Source: [Eubacterium] saphenum (GTDB taxonomy: Bacteria > Bacillota > Clostridia > Oscillospirales > Ruminococcaceae). From it: a stretch of 35,769 bases of DNA. The DNA lies in NCBI GenBank assembly GCA_004554555.1, contig SFLN01000020.1:1-35769 (forward strand), written 5' to 3'. The position numbers and the translations under genes were made by a program. How positions within the stretch are numbered: position 1 is the stretch's first letter; every line of letters begins with the position of its first letter. Positions 6,994 through 14,696 of this stretch are shown in pieces. The notes under the pieces were generated by a model. It did no database searches. It was given only the letters and a program-made list of their open reading frames with translations, and was not told the DNA's origin.

Positions 6994-8676
6994 ATGGAGC
7001 TTTTGCAGGACGCCACGCAGGCTCGGCTGTTTGAAAAGCTGTCGGCGATAAGCCCGAAGAGCTTTGATGAATTCAACCGCACGGTTGGCGCAGCAGTTCA
7101 AGAATATCTGAAATCCTTTGGCGCAGTCAAGGCAGAATACACAATCTCAATTCCGTCAAATCTTCCTTTTCCCGAGAATATCCCGGGCGGCGGAGCGCTG
7201 TTCGGAGAGCTTTCGGAGCCTGCTGTTCCCGTTCGTTTGCAGAAGCTGTTCGACAGAGGCGGGCTTATCGTTTTCACCGTTTATTTCAAGGCGGGGAAAA
7301 TTCTCTCGCCCGATGAACGCACGGTGGTAAACGCGGTTTTCGGGCTGGTTTTCCACATTCTTGAGGAACTCATTGACGCAAATACATACAAAAAGCTGAT
7401 GATGGTTGACCTCGAAACGGGAGCGGCGACAATCAACGCTTTTATGCAGTTTGCGGGAATGCTGACCGCAACGGGACAGTCGCGCAGCTATACCGCGGTT
7501 TATTTCAATATCCGTAACTTCAAGTCTATCCACAAGTCGCTTTCGTATATCGAGGGAAACCGTGTTATGGAGCAGTACTGCCGCACGGTAACCGACGCGC
7601 TTGCCCGAAACGAAATGCTGGCAAGGCTCGGCGGTGACAATTTCGTGGCGCTGGTTCTCGACGAGCACCGCGACTATTTCCTTGACCTTATCCAGAATAT
7701 GGTGATAAAATACGTCAAGGACGACCGCGTGCTCACGTTCGTTTTCGGCGCGACAATGGGTATCGCAAAGCTCACAGATGAAACAACTCCCGGCGATGTG
7801 ATGATGCACATAAGCACCGCTTATCAGGCAGCGCGCGAAAAACGCACGGTTATGAGCTATTACGACCAGAAAACCGGTCTTGACATTATGGAGCGGAAGA
7901 TTATTCTCTCCAACTTCCACAAGGCACTCAACGAGCACGAATTTTTCGTTATGTATCAGCCGAAGGTTGACGTGAAAACGCGAACGCTTGTCGGCGCGGA
8001 GGCGCTTGTCCGCTGGAAGCACGGCGACGGCTTCATAATGCCCGCGAGCTTTATTTCGGTGCTCGAAAAGGACGGCTGCATCTGCGCGCTCGACTTTTAT
8101 ATGCTCGACAAGGTGTGCCAGTTTATCCGAAAGCTCTTTGACAGCGGAGTTGAACCCGTGAAAATCTCGGTGAATTTCTCCAAGCGGCACTTGGATAACA
8201 ACAAGCTGGTTGAGGAAATTGTTGAAACCATCGACAAATACGGCGTTCCGCATCACCTCATCGAAGTTGAACTCACCGAAAGCGAGGATTATCACAATCA
8301 GGACGTGATGCGGGATATCGTGGACGAGCTGAATACGCTCAATATAAAGTCCTCAATCGATGACTTCGGAACGGGCTATTCCTCTCTCGGAATGCTGAGT
8401 AATCTGCGGCTTCACGAGCTGAAGGTGAACAGAAGCTTTATCCCCGTCAACACCGAGGACGAAAACTCGAAGAGTATGCTTATGCTCAAAGGCGTCGTTA
8501 ACCTCGCGAAGAGCCTCGGACTGACAATCGTTGCCGAGGGCGTGGAAACTCCCGACCAGCTCGCGCTTATCGAGAATATGGGCGTTGATATTGTTCAAGG
8601 CTATTATTTCGACAAGCCTCTCACAGAAAACGATTTTATCGCGAGAATAAAGAGAAAAGTCTATCCAAGCGAGTAA
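6994..8676 (+). CDS. Cytosolic GGDEF(degenerate)-EAL protein, predicted c-di-GMP phosphodiesterase
   Basis: A 560-residue protein without membrane segments. An N-terminal region (1-150) of unknown fold precedes a GGDEF-like domain (about 160-290). Its signature reads GGDNF (213-217), the usual metal-binding Asp of the FK helix is replaced (NIRNFK), and no RxxD inhibitory site is visible, so cyclase activity is unlikely. The EAL domain (about 305-555) looks complete: GAEALVRW (Glu336), VNFS, the ELTES Glu, DDFGTGYSS, the Lys of LKVNRSF, VAEGVET and VQGYYF. Prediction: hydrolysis of c-di-GMP, with the GGDEF remnant regulatory. GGAG lies well placed before the ATG. The FIST gene follows after 22 bases and may supply a ligand signal. 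Confidence 0.92.
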   Translation: MELLQDATQARLFEKLSAISPKSFDEFNRTVGAAVQEYLKSFGAVKAEYTISIPSNLPFPENIPGGGALFGELSEPAVPVRLQKLFDRGGLIVFTVYFKAGKILSPDERTVVNAVFGLVFHILEELIDANTYKKLMMVDLETGAATINAFMQFAGMLTATGQSRSYTAVYFNIRNFKSIHKSLSYIEGNRVMEQYCRTVTDALARNEMLARLGGDNFVALVLDEHRDYFLDLIQNMVIKYVKDDRVLTFVFGATMGIAKLTDETTPGDVMMHISTAYQAAREKRTVMSYYDQKTGLDIMERKIILSNFHKALNEHEFFVMYQPKVDVKTRTLVGAEALVRWKHGDGFIMPASFISVLEKDGCICALDFYMLDKVCQFIRKLFDSGVEPVKISVNFSKRHLDNNKLVEEIVETIDKYGVPHHLIEVELTESEDYHNQDVMRDIVDELNTLNIKSSIDDFGTGYSSLGMLSNLRLHELKVNRSFIPVNTEDENSKSMLMLKGVVNLAKSLGLTIVAEGVETPDQLALIENMGVDIVQGYYFDKPLTENDFIARIKRKVYPSE

Positions 8677-8698
8677 GGGATAGCAAAGGAGCGGAACA

Positions 8699-9820
8699 AT
8701 GATAAAAACCTCATTTGGCGTCGGAAGATACCCCGAAAACCCGCGTCTTTGCGTTGAAGAGGCGGTCAAGGATTTCCGAAACCCGAAGATTATCTTCTTT
8801 TTCTCGGGTGAACAGCACTTTCGTGAATACGCTCGGCTGATAAACGAAACCTTCCCGACAACAATCTGTATGGGCTGTACAGCCTACCGCACAACCGACG
8901 CGGCAGGCTCCGAAAAAGACATCCTCAAAGCCGTGGCAATCGAGGACGGGGTTATCTGCTCGGCGGGTGTTATCGAAAAGGCGGACAATCTCGCGCTGGA
9001 GTACTCCGACAGGGTTCGGCAAAGTCTCAAAGAGGTCGGCGAAACCAAGAATACTATATGCATTGAGTTTACTATGCCGTTCAAGCGTGCCGAGGAGTAC
9101 GCGCTTATGGCATTGAACAGCGTTCTGCTGAGGAATGAAATTCCCGTTATCGGCGGCACGGCGGCAAATATCGAAGCGGATACGGGTTCATCGGAGGAAG
9201 CGTATGTTTCGCTGAACGGGGAGATTTACCCGAAAGGTTGCGTGTACGCGCTTATCCACAACATTGAGGGCAGAATTTTGCTCTGCCGCGAAAATATCTA
9301 CGAGCCGCTCACGGGAAAGAGCTTCACGGCAACCAAAGCCAACAGCATTACCCGAACGGTTATGACCTACAACGACGCGCCCGCCGCCGAGGTTTACGCG
9401 GGTGAGCTTGGCGTGGCGAAGGAGGATATCTCAAAGTTTTTCTTTCATTACCCGATGGGACGGCACGAGGGCGACGAGGTGTACGTCACGGCAATTCAAG
9501 ACGAGGGCTCAAACGGCAGCCTCAGACATCACGCGCGCGTTTACGAGGGCACAAAAATGATGGTGATGAAAGAGGGCGACTATAAGGCAATCACCGACCG
9601 CACGATTAAAGGAGTGCTTGAGGAGATTGAAAATCCGTCGCTGGTGATGATTTTTCACTGCGTTGCGAGAACGCTGCTTTTCGAGGAGAAAAACTACCTC
9701 GACGAGTACAGCAAAAAGCTAGCAAGCGCTTTCCCGAAGCTAATCGGCTTCTCGTGTCTGGGAGAACAGCTTGGAACGAAAAATTTCAACCATACAATGA
9801 TGCTTGCCGTTTTTGAGTAA
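8699..9820 (+). CDS. FIST-domain sensor protein
   Basis: A 373-residue cytosolic protein with FIST_N (about residues 25-215, including FFFSGEQHF, MGCTAYRTTDAAG and VIGGTAAN) and FIST_C (about 235-365, ending GFSCLGEQLGTKNFNHTMMLAV). FIST modules are ligand-sensing domains proposed to bind small molecules such as amino acids, and are often linked to histidine kinases, cyclic-di-GMP enzymes or chemoreceptors. Here the domain stands alone, 22 bases downstream of a GGDEF-EAL gene with its own AAAGGAG site. A partnership in which FIST senses and the EAL protein responds is plausible but inferred. A terminator follows 13 bases after the stop. Confidence 0.87.
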   Translation: MIKTSFGVGRYPENPRLCVEEAVKDFRNPKIIFFFSGEQHFREYARLINETFPTTICMGCTAYRTTDAAGSEKDILKAVAIEDGVICSAGVIEKADNLALEYSDRVRQSLKEVGETKNTICIEFTMPFKRAEEYALMALNSVLLRNEIPVIGGTAANIEADTGSSEEAYVSLNGEIYPKGCVYALIHNIEGRILLCRENIYEPLTGKSFTATKANSITRTVMTYNDAPAAEVYAGELGVAKEDISKFFFHYPMGRHEGDEVYVTAIQDEGSNGSLRHHARVYEGTKMMVMKEGDYKAITDRTIKGVLEEIENPSLVMIFHCVARTLLFEEKNYLDEYSKKLASAFPKLIGFSCLGEQLGTKNFNHTMMLAVFE

Positions 9821-9833
9821 GCAATAAATCAAC

Positions 9834-9865
9834 AAACCGCGCAGCCGTAAAAATGCGCGGTTTTT
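9834..9865 (+). terminator. Terminator after the FIST gene, just ahead of the racemase gene
   Basis: A ten-base stem AAACCGCGCA/TGCGCGGTTT with a ten-base loop and a T run to 9865. Only 18 bases separate it from the racemase ATG, leaving no room for a promoter after it. Racemase expression must therefore come from read-through. A weak candidate start element (TTGGAA-16-TACAAT, 9771-9798) also lies upstream of this hairpin. Confidence 0.8.
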
Positions 9866-9883
9866 GCGTAAAGGAGCGTATTT

Positions 9884-10573
9884 ATGAAGAAAATCGGGTT
9901 GGTCGGCGGTATAGGTCCTGCGTCAACGGTGGATTATTATCTCGGCTTAATCGAGAGGTGCCGCGCGGAGCTTGGCGAGAATGTTTACCCCGAAATCGTT
10001 ATCGACAGCGTGAGCTTGACCACGGCAACCGACTTTTTTGCTCAAAACGATTTTAACGGAAACGCGCAGCTTATGCTGAAAAGTCTTGCCGATTTAAAGG
10101 CAGCGGGCGCGGAAATTGCCGCAATTACCGCGAACACCGAGCATATTGTCTGGGATAAAATCAAGGATTTTTTTGAAATTCCGGTTGTGAGCATTGTCGA
10201 GGCGACCGCAGACGAAATTCTGCGCAAGGGTTACAAGCGGGTGCTGATTTTGGGCACGATTTTCACAATGAAAAGCGGACTTTACGAAAAACCGCTCGCC
10301 GAGCGCGGTATAACGCCGATTATCCCCACAGACGAGGACAAGGAGAAAATCGCAAGCTTGTTTTTCCCGAACCTTGAAAACGGGATTGTCATCGCCGAGG
10401 ACAAGGCGAAAATGCTGGAAATTGTCGGGAAAATCGCCCGTGAAAACAGCGCAGACGCGGTGCTTCTCGGCTGCACGGAGCTGCCGCTGATGATAAAGGA
10501 CGGCGATATCGCACTGCCGCTCCTTAACACCACGCAAATCCACATAAACGCGATTTTTGACGCGGCGAAATAA
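9884..10573 (+). CDS. Aspartate/glutamate racemase family protein, single-cysteine type
   Basis: A 229-residue enzyme of the Asp/Glu/hydantoin racemase superfamily, starting IGLVGGIGPAST as in aspartate racemases. The usual first catalytic Cys site reads ITANTEH (residues 81-87), so it has Thr82-Ala83-Asn84 instead of Cys. The second site, LLGCTEL, keeps Cys197. Members with a Thr/Cys pair have been described as one-sided (L-specific) amino acid racemases, so activity is still possible. The ATG has AAAGGAG nine bases upstream. It lies between two terminators as a single-gene unit, reached only through the hairpin at 9834-9865. Substrate is unassigned; D-Asp or D-Glu supply for the wall is one possibility. 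Confidence 0.85.
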   Translation: MKKIGLVGGIGPASTVDYYLGLIERCRAELGENVYPEIVIDSVSLTTATDFFAQNDFNGNAQLMLKSLADLKAAGAEIAAITANTEHIVWDKIKDFFEIPVVSIVEATADEILRKGYKRVLILGTIFTMKSGLYEKPLAERGITPIIPTDEDKEKIASLFFPNLENGIVIAEDKAKMLEIVGKIARENSADAVLLGCTELPLMIKDGDIALPLLNTTQIHINAIFDAAK

Positions 10574-10576
10574 CTC

Positions 10577-10604
10577 AAAGGCTCTCGGGGACGGGAGCTT
10601 TTTT
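10577..10604 (+). terminator. Intrinsic terminator of the racemase gene
   Basis: An 11-bp stem AAAGGCTCTCG/CGGGAGCTTTT with two G-U pairs, loop GGGA, and T tract to 10604. It begins three bases after the stop codon. Confidence 0.75.
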
Positions 10605-10706
10605 GCGCGGATTTAACAGCCGAAATCCCCGATAACGACGCAATTTCCTAGGTTTTCAACGCGGCAAGACGGCTGCAAATTATTCTCATACATGAACAGC
10701 TTTTTT

Positions 10707-10728
10707 CGATATTTGCGGCGAAATATCG
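10707..10728. promoter_or_regulatory. Palindrome just upstream of the Sel1-operon promoter
   Basis: CGATATTT-gcggcg-AAATATCG, a perfect eight-base inverted repeat ending ten bases before the -35 box at 10739. Position and symmetry suit a dimeric regulator; no T tract follows, so it is not a terminator. The regulator is unknown. Confidence 0.4.
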
Positions 10729-10738
10729 GGGAAAAACG

Positions 10739-10767
10739 TTGACAATGAGCGCGATTTGTGGTACAAT
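10739..10767 (+). promoter_or_regulatory. Sigma-A promoter of the Sel1/ferredoxin/TerY-C/kinase operon
   Basis: TTGACA (10739-10744), 17 bases, TACAAT (10762-10767). It lies about 38 bases upstream of the first start codon and is the only strong promoter seen for the five genes that follow. Confidence 0.8.
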
Positions 10768-10804
10768 ATAAGGTGAATGATTTTACAATTTTGAGGTGAT
10801 GAGT

Positions 10805-12085
10805 ATGGTCTGCGGGCGCTGCGGAAAAGTATTTGACGAAACTAAACAGGATTACTGCGGCTTTTGCAGAACCGTCCACACCGAAAAGGGCGAGCCAATC
10901 CGCGATTTAAAGGGAATTCTGCGCTACATAACCAAAAAATTCGGGCGGGAAATTCTCCTCGATATACGCCGCGCCGACGCTCTTATCGCCGACTTTTTCC
11001 CGAAGGAAACCGCCGCAAGACGGCTTTGCTACGTCGCTTTGTACGACGGCTGCGCGAAAAAGCTGTACGCGGTGCGCGAGAAACCGTTTGAGGTACGCTG
11101 CGCGGCGGCAGCAAAGTGCGTGAAGTCGCTGCGCGATGAAATCGGATTGAAAGGCAGAGTTGCCGCGGAAGCTGTCGAGGCGGTCGGGTGCGCGGTCGGC
11201 TGCGAAATCTCGTTCAAGAAGAGCGAAATTCTCCCCGCCTCCGAAACCGAGGCGAAGAAAAATATCACGGACCCCGCAGAGCAATACTCCCTCGGGCGGC
11301 ATTTTGACCGTATCCACGAGTACGAAAAGGCGCTCTATTGGTTCGAGAGAGCTGCTCTCCAGGACTACGGCGAGGCGCAGTGCTATATGGGCAGCTATCG
11401 CCTTGAAGGTCGCGGCGGTATACAGGACGTTGAACAGGCGCGCGAGTGGTTTGTGCGCGGAATGGAAAACGGCGTTGCCGAAGCGGAGTATATGGTCGGG
11501 TATTTTTACGCCGAGGGTATCGCCTGCAAAATTGATGAAAACAAGGCTTTTGAGTGCTTTTTGAACGCAGCGAAAATGGGCTGCGAAAATGCGATAAATA
11601 TGGTCGCGCTGTGCTATGAAAACGGCGTACACGTTGCCGCGGACAAAACGCTCGCGGAAAAGTGGCGGAAATTCAAGGGAAATCGAAAAATCTTTGAAGA
11701 ACCCGCCGTTGAGCCGCCCGAGCCTATCCGTGACGACGGCGAGGAGCTTTATCAGAGCGCGCGGCGCTGCCTTGCGGAAAAGGATTTCGAGGGCTCGGCG
11801 ATGTTCTACAAACGCGCCGCCGAAACGGGACATATCCGCGCGATGTGCTCCTACGGAAAGTGCCTTTACACCGGCAGCGGCACCGCAAAAGACCCCGCCG
11901 AGGCTTTTCGGTGGTTTTCGAGAGCCGCCGACCTCAACTCGCCGATTGCGCAGTACAATCTCGGCGTGATGTACCTCAAGGGCGTTTACGTTCAAAAGGA
12001 CATCAAAACTGCTAAAGAATACTTCGAGAAGGCTGTTCAAAATGGGCACGAGGACGCGGCGAAAATTCTCAAAAAGCTGAAATAG
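10805..12085 (+). CDS. Zinc-ribbon protein with Sel1-like repeats
   Basis: A 426-residue protein. The N-terminus has a CxxC...CxxC zinc ribbon (CGRCG, then YCGFC, residues 3-22). A central region of unknown fold (about 30-155) is followed by Sel1/TPR-like repeats in two blocks (about 160-300 and 320-425), with recurring A...YxxGxxYxxG and AxxWFxxAA patterns. Sel1 repeats are protein-binding scaffolds. I chose the ATG at 10805 because TGAGGTGAT, a long match to the ribosome site, lies just upstream; the ATG at 10799 overlaps it. First gene of an operon with the membrane ferredoxin seven bases downstream, the TerY-C protein and the kinase. A scaffold role for this set is inferred. Confidence 0.85.
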   Translation: MVCGRCGKVFDETKQDYCGFCRTVHTEKGEPIRDLKGILRYITKKFGREILLDIRRADALIADFFPKETAARRLCYVALYDGCAKKLYAVREKPFEVRCAAAAKCVKSLRDEIGLKGRVAAEAVEAVGCAVGCEISFKKSEILPASETEAKKNITDPAEQYSLGRHFDRIHEYEKALYWFERAALQDYGEAQCYMGSYRLEGRGGIQDVEQAREWFVRGMENGVAEAEYMVGYFYAEGIACKIDENKAFECFLNAAKMGCENAINMVALCYENGVHVAADKTLAEKWRKFKGNRKIFEEPAVEPPEPIRDDGEELYQSARRCLAEKDFEGSAMFYKRAAETGHIRAMCSYGKCLYTGSGTAKDPAEAFRWFSRAADLNSPIAQYNLGVMYLKGVYVQKDIKTAKEYFEKAVQNGHEDAAKILKKLK

Positions 12086-12092
12086 GTGTACG

Positions 12093-12977
12093 ATGAAAAC
12101 GCTGAAAAAATATCTTTTGCCGATAATAATGCTGGTTGTTTTTGAAACGATTGCGGTTGTGCTGTGGCTTGCCAACGACAAGATTTTCTATCTGTTCAAC
12201 TTCAGCTATATCGGCTGTTCCGTTGCACTCGGGATAACTCTGTTCATTCGCGGGTTTAAGTACGCGCGGCACGTCACGCAGCTTCTCGTGGGACTTTATA
12301 TGCTCGTGTACCTCGGACTTATCTGCAACGAAAATATGCAGATTGAGGGCTTTTGGTACTACCTCTTCACGGGAGTTTTCGAGGCAGCGACAATTCACTA
12401 CGCAGTCGCGAAGATTGCAGGTCCGCTGCTTTTCGGGCGCGGCTGGTGCGGATACGCGTGCTGGACGGCGATGGTGCTCGACTTTCTCCCCTACAAAACC
12501 CCGAAAGCGCCGCGAAAAAAGCTCGGTTTTATCCGCTACATAACCTTTGCGGTATCGCTGGTTTTTGTCGCGTGCCTGTTTTTAGCTCACGTCGGAAACC
12601 TCGAAAAAATTATGTTCTGGAGCTTCCTTATCGGGAATATTCTGTACTACGCAAGCGGAATTATCCTCGCGTTCGTGTTCAAGGACAACCGCGCGTTCTG
12701 CAAATACATCTGCCCGATAACCGTTTTCCTGAAACCGATGAGCTGCTTCTCTCTGCTGCGGATAAGCTGTGACAAGAGCAAGTGCGTTTCCTGCGGGAAG
12801 TGCGAGAAGGTGTGCCCGATGAACGTGAAAATCACCGACAATTCCCGAAAACGCGAAAACAGCACGGAATGTATCTTGTGTATGGAATGTGTGAAAGCCT
12901 GTCCGAAAGGCGCGCTGCCTGCGGGTAAAACGAGCGCGAAATCGGAAAAATCGGAAAATGTGAATAATCAAAACTGA
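12093..12977 (+). CDS. Membrane polyferredoxin of the NapH/YccM type
   Basis: A 294-residue membrane protein with about five helices in the first 200 residues. Between them are the paired cysteine motifs typical of NapH/NosR-like proteins (GWCGYAC near residue 128 and CKYICP near 205). The C-terminus carries two [4Fe-4S] motifs (CVSCGKCEKVCP and CILCMECVKACP, about 228-270) and then a charged tail. Such proteins pass electrons across or along the membrane. The start lies seven bases after the Sel1 stop with only a weak AGGTG site, suggesting translational coupling. Its redox partner is not in the window. Its placement with TerY-C and kinase genes is unusual. Confidence 0.87.
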   Translation: MKTLKKYLLPIIMLVVFETIAVVLWLANDKIFYLFNFSYIGCSVALGITLFIRGFKYARHVTQLLVGLYMLVYLGLICNENMQIEGFWYYLFTGVFEAATIHYAVAKIAGPLLFGRGWCGYACWTAMVLDFLPYKTPKAPRKKLGFIRYITFAVSLVFVACLFLAHVGNLEKIMFWSFLIGNILYYASGIILAFVFKDNRAFCKYICPITVFLKPMSCFSLLRISCDKSKCVSCGKCEKVCPMNVKITDNSRKRENSTECILCMECVKACPKGALPAGKTSAKSEKSENVNNQN

Positions 12978-12994
12978 TAAACGGAGGAAAAACA

Positions 12995-13345
12995 ATGAAA
13001 GCAGCGGTAATTTTGACAAAATGCAAGGAAACTCACGGTCTTTTCGGAATACGCGCCGAACAGCGTGAGGACGAGGCTTGGTATGCGACTTGGGCGTTTA
13101 AGGTGTCCGAGCACACGGCTTCCCGCGAGAAATTCGGCGATACCGAAATCTCCGGCAACGTCTATGTGACAACCGAATATCCGTCCTGCCCGTACTGCGG
13201 CGCAAAGGGCTTTTTCCAGTGCAGCGAGTGCGGAAAAACAACCTGCTGGGACGGTGAAAACGAAACCGTCTGCGAGTGGTGCGGAAACGCTGCGGAAACC
13301 TCCGCCGAGGAGAATTTCGAGTCCCTCACGGGCGGCGGGTTCTGA
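12995..13345 (+). CDS. Stand-alone TerY-C-like zinc-binding protein
   Basis: A 116-residue protein whose C-terminal half has CPYCG...FQCSECGKTTCWDGE...VCEWCG (about 65-97), seven to eight cysteines arranged as in the TerY-C metal-binding domain. The N-terminal half, beginning MKAAVILTKCKETHG, matches the strand-rich start of that domain as I recall it. TerY-C is usually fused to a von Willebrand A domain and encoded beside a PP2C phosphatase and a protein kinase in Ter-linked stress systems. Here neither vWA nor PP2C is present, but a matching kinase follows after 41 bases. GGAGG precedes the ATG. Family assignment comes from the cysteine pattern and neighbourhood. Confidence 0.72.
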   Translation: MKAAVILTKCKETHGLFGIRAEQREDEAWYATWAFKVSEHTASREKFGDTEISGNVYVTTEYPSCPYCGAKGFFQCSECGKTTCWDGENETVCEWCGNAAETSAEENFESLTGGGF

Positions 13346-13386
13346 TGAACAATATCGGCAAAAGCAAATAATCGGGTGGTGTTTTT

Positions 13387-14688
13387 ATGTTGAAGATAGG
13401 TGACAGCGTTGCTCTTGAGCTTGGCGGCTCGGCGAAAATTTTGAGCGTTCTCGGCTCGGGCGGTCAAGGCACGGTTTACAAAGCGGAGTTTGGCGGCAAG
13501 GAATACGCGCTCAAAATGTACTTCGCGAACAAGCTGAGAAGCCCCGAGCTTTTCCGCGAAAATCTCAGCCGTCTTACCGAGGATAAAATCGACGACGCGT
13601 TCGTTATGCCGCTGTATCTCACGGAGAAAATTAACGGCAGCTTCGGCTTTCTGATGAACCTTGTTCCCGAGGAGTACAAGCCGTTTTCCGATATTCTGAA
13701 CGCGCGCGTAAAGCTGTCGGGGCTGTATTCCGTGGTAAATTCCGCGATTAAGATAACCGCGGCGTTCCGTGCGCTCCACAACAGTGGGAAAAGCTATCAG
13801 GACCTCAACGACGGCGGCTTTTTCATTCGCCCGACCGACGGCGACGTGCTTATCTGCGACTGCGACAACATCGCGCCCTACGGCGAGCACCTCGGAATTG
13901 CCGGAAAACCCGGCTATATGGCGCCCGAGATTGTTCGCGGGGAAAAAGCTCCCGATAAGTTCACCGACAGGTATTCGCTCGCGGTGGTGCTTTTCAGACT
14001 GCTTTTGCGCGGCGACCCGCTTGAAGGCAGCAGAGTGCTCAAGAGCGTTTGTCTGACCGAGGAAGCCGAGCGCCGTCACTACGGTTTTGAGCCGCTTTTC
14101 GTCTACGACCCCGACGACGACAGCAACCGTCCCGTGCGCGGCGTCCACAACAACATCATCAAATTCTGGCAGATTATGCCCGATTACATCAAAGAAGCGT
14201 TTGAGTTTTCGTTCACCACGGGCTTAAACGAGCCGCAGAAGCGTCTTATCGAGAAGCAGTGGCTGGATTTGCTCAAACGGCTGCGCGGTGACATCACGGC
14301 TTGCTCCTGCGGGATACAGAATTTCCTGCCCGCGATGCCCACGGATGAGGACGGAAAGCTGATTTGCCCGTGCGGAAATCACTACGCAAAGCCGCTTTCA
14401 CTTGTCGGCGAAAAGAGCAGAGTGCTGCTGTTTGACGGCGCAAAGCTGTTTGACGAGGACGTAAAAGTGTGCGCGGAGGTTGTGAGGAACAAGAAAAATC
14501 CCGCGCTCTGGGGCTTGAAAAACCTCACCGAGAACGACTGGAGCTGCGTTTTGCCGAACGGTACCGAAAAAACCGTTTCCTCGGGCAGCGCCGCGCCGAT
14601 TTTCACGGGAACGATAATTACTGTCGGCGAGGAAAAATATTTTCACGGGAACGATAATTACTGTCGGCGAGGAAAAATACACAATTGA
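13387..14688 (+). CDS. Divergent Ser/Thr protein kinase with C-terminal zinc ribbon; frameshifted tail
   Basis: A 433-residue protein. The kinase domain (about 15-290) has the glycine loop GSGGQG (23-28), Lys43 in ALKMY, a catalytic loop YQDLNDGG with Asp139, ICDCDN with Asp158 as the DFG equivalent, and YMAPE (178-181). The Asn expected five residues after Asp139 is Gly144, so Mg2+ binding and activity are uncertain. A zinc ribbon follows (Cys306, 308, 327, 329), then a C-terminal beta-rich region perhaps like FHA. It resembles kinases found with TerY-C proteins. A 40-bp tandem duplication (14599-14679) replaces the original ending EEKYTIED with 16 frameshifted residues starting YFHGND. The upstream ribosome site is weak. 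Confidence 0.85.
   Translation: MLKIGDSVALELGGSAKILSVLGSGGQGTVYKAEFGGKEYALKMYFANKLRSPELFRENLSRLTEDKIDDAFVMPLYLTEKINGSFGFLMNLVPEEYKPFSDILNARVKLSGLYSVVNSAIKITAAFRALHNSGKSYQDLNDGGFFIRPTDGDVLICDCDNIAPYGEHLGIAGKPGYMAPEIVRGEKAPDKFTDRYSLAVVLFRLLLRGDPLEGSRVLKSVCLTEEAERRHYGFEPLFVYDPDDDSNRPVRGVHNNIIKFWQIMPDYIKEAFEFSFTTGLNEPQKRLIEKQWLDLLKRLRGDITACSCGIQNFLPAMPTDEDGKLICPCGNHYAKPLSLVGEKSRVLLFDGAKLFDEDVKVCAEVVRNKKNPALWGLKNLTENDWSCVLPNGTEKTVSSGSAAPIFTGTIITVGEEKYFHGNDNYCRRGKIHN
14599..14679 (+). repeat. 40-bp tandem duplication at the kinase 3' end
   Basis: Bases 14599-14638 and 14639-14678 are identical, and the match extends one further base. Because 40 is not a multiple of three, the second copy is read in a new frame and ends at TGA 14686-14688. 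Removing one copy restores a frame ending EEKYTIED with TAA at 14693-14695, one base before the GNAT start. The lack of any divergence points to a recent event or an assembly artefact. Confidence 0.95.
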
Positions 14689-14696
14689 GGATTAAA

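Noticed and set aside
7156..8295. 379-codon minus-strand open frame opposite the GGDEF-EAL gene
   Set aside because: Mirror of the real gene; translation has no family features.
10907..12181. 424-codon minus-strand open frame opposite the Sel1 gene
   Set aside because: Antisense artefact of codon bias in the Sel1 gene; no recognisable domain and no promoter.
13162..14148. 328-codon minus-strand open frame across the TerY-C and kinase genes
   Set aside because: It crosses two real genes and their gap and has no domain.
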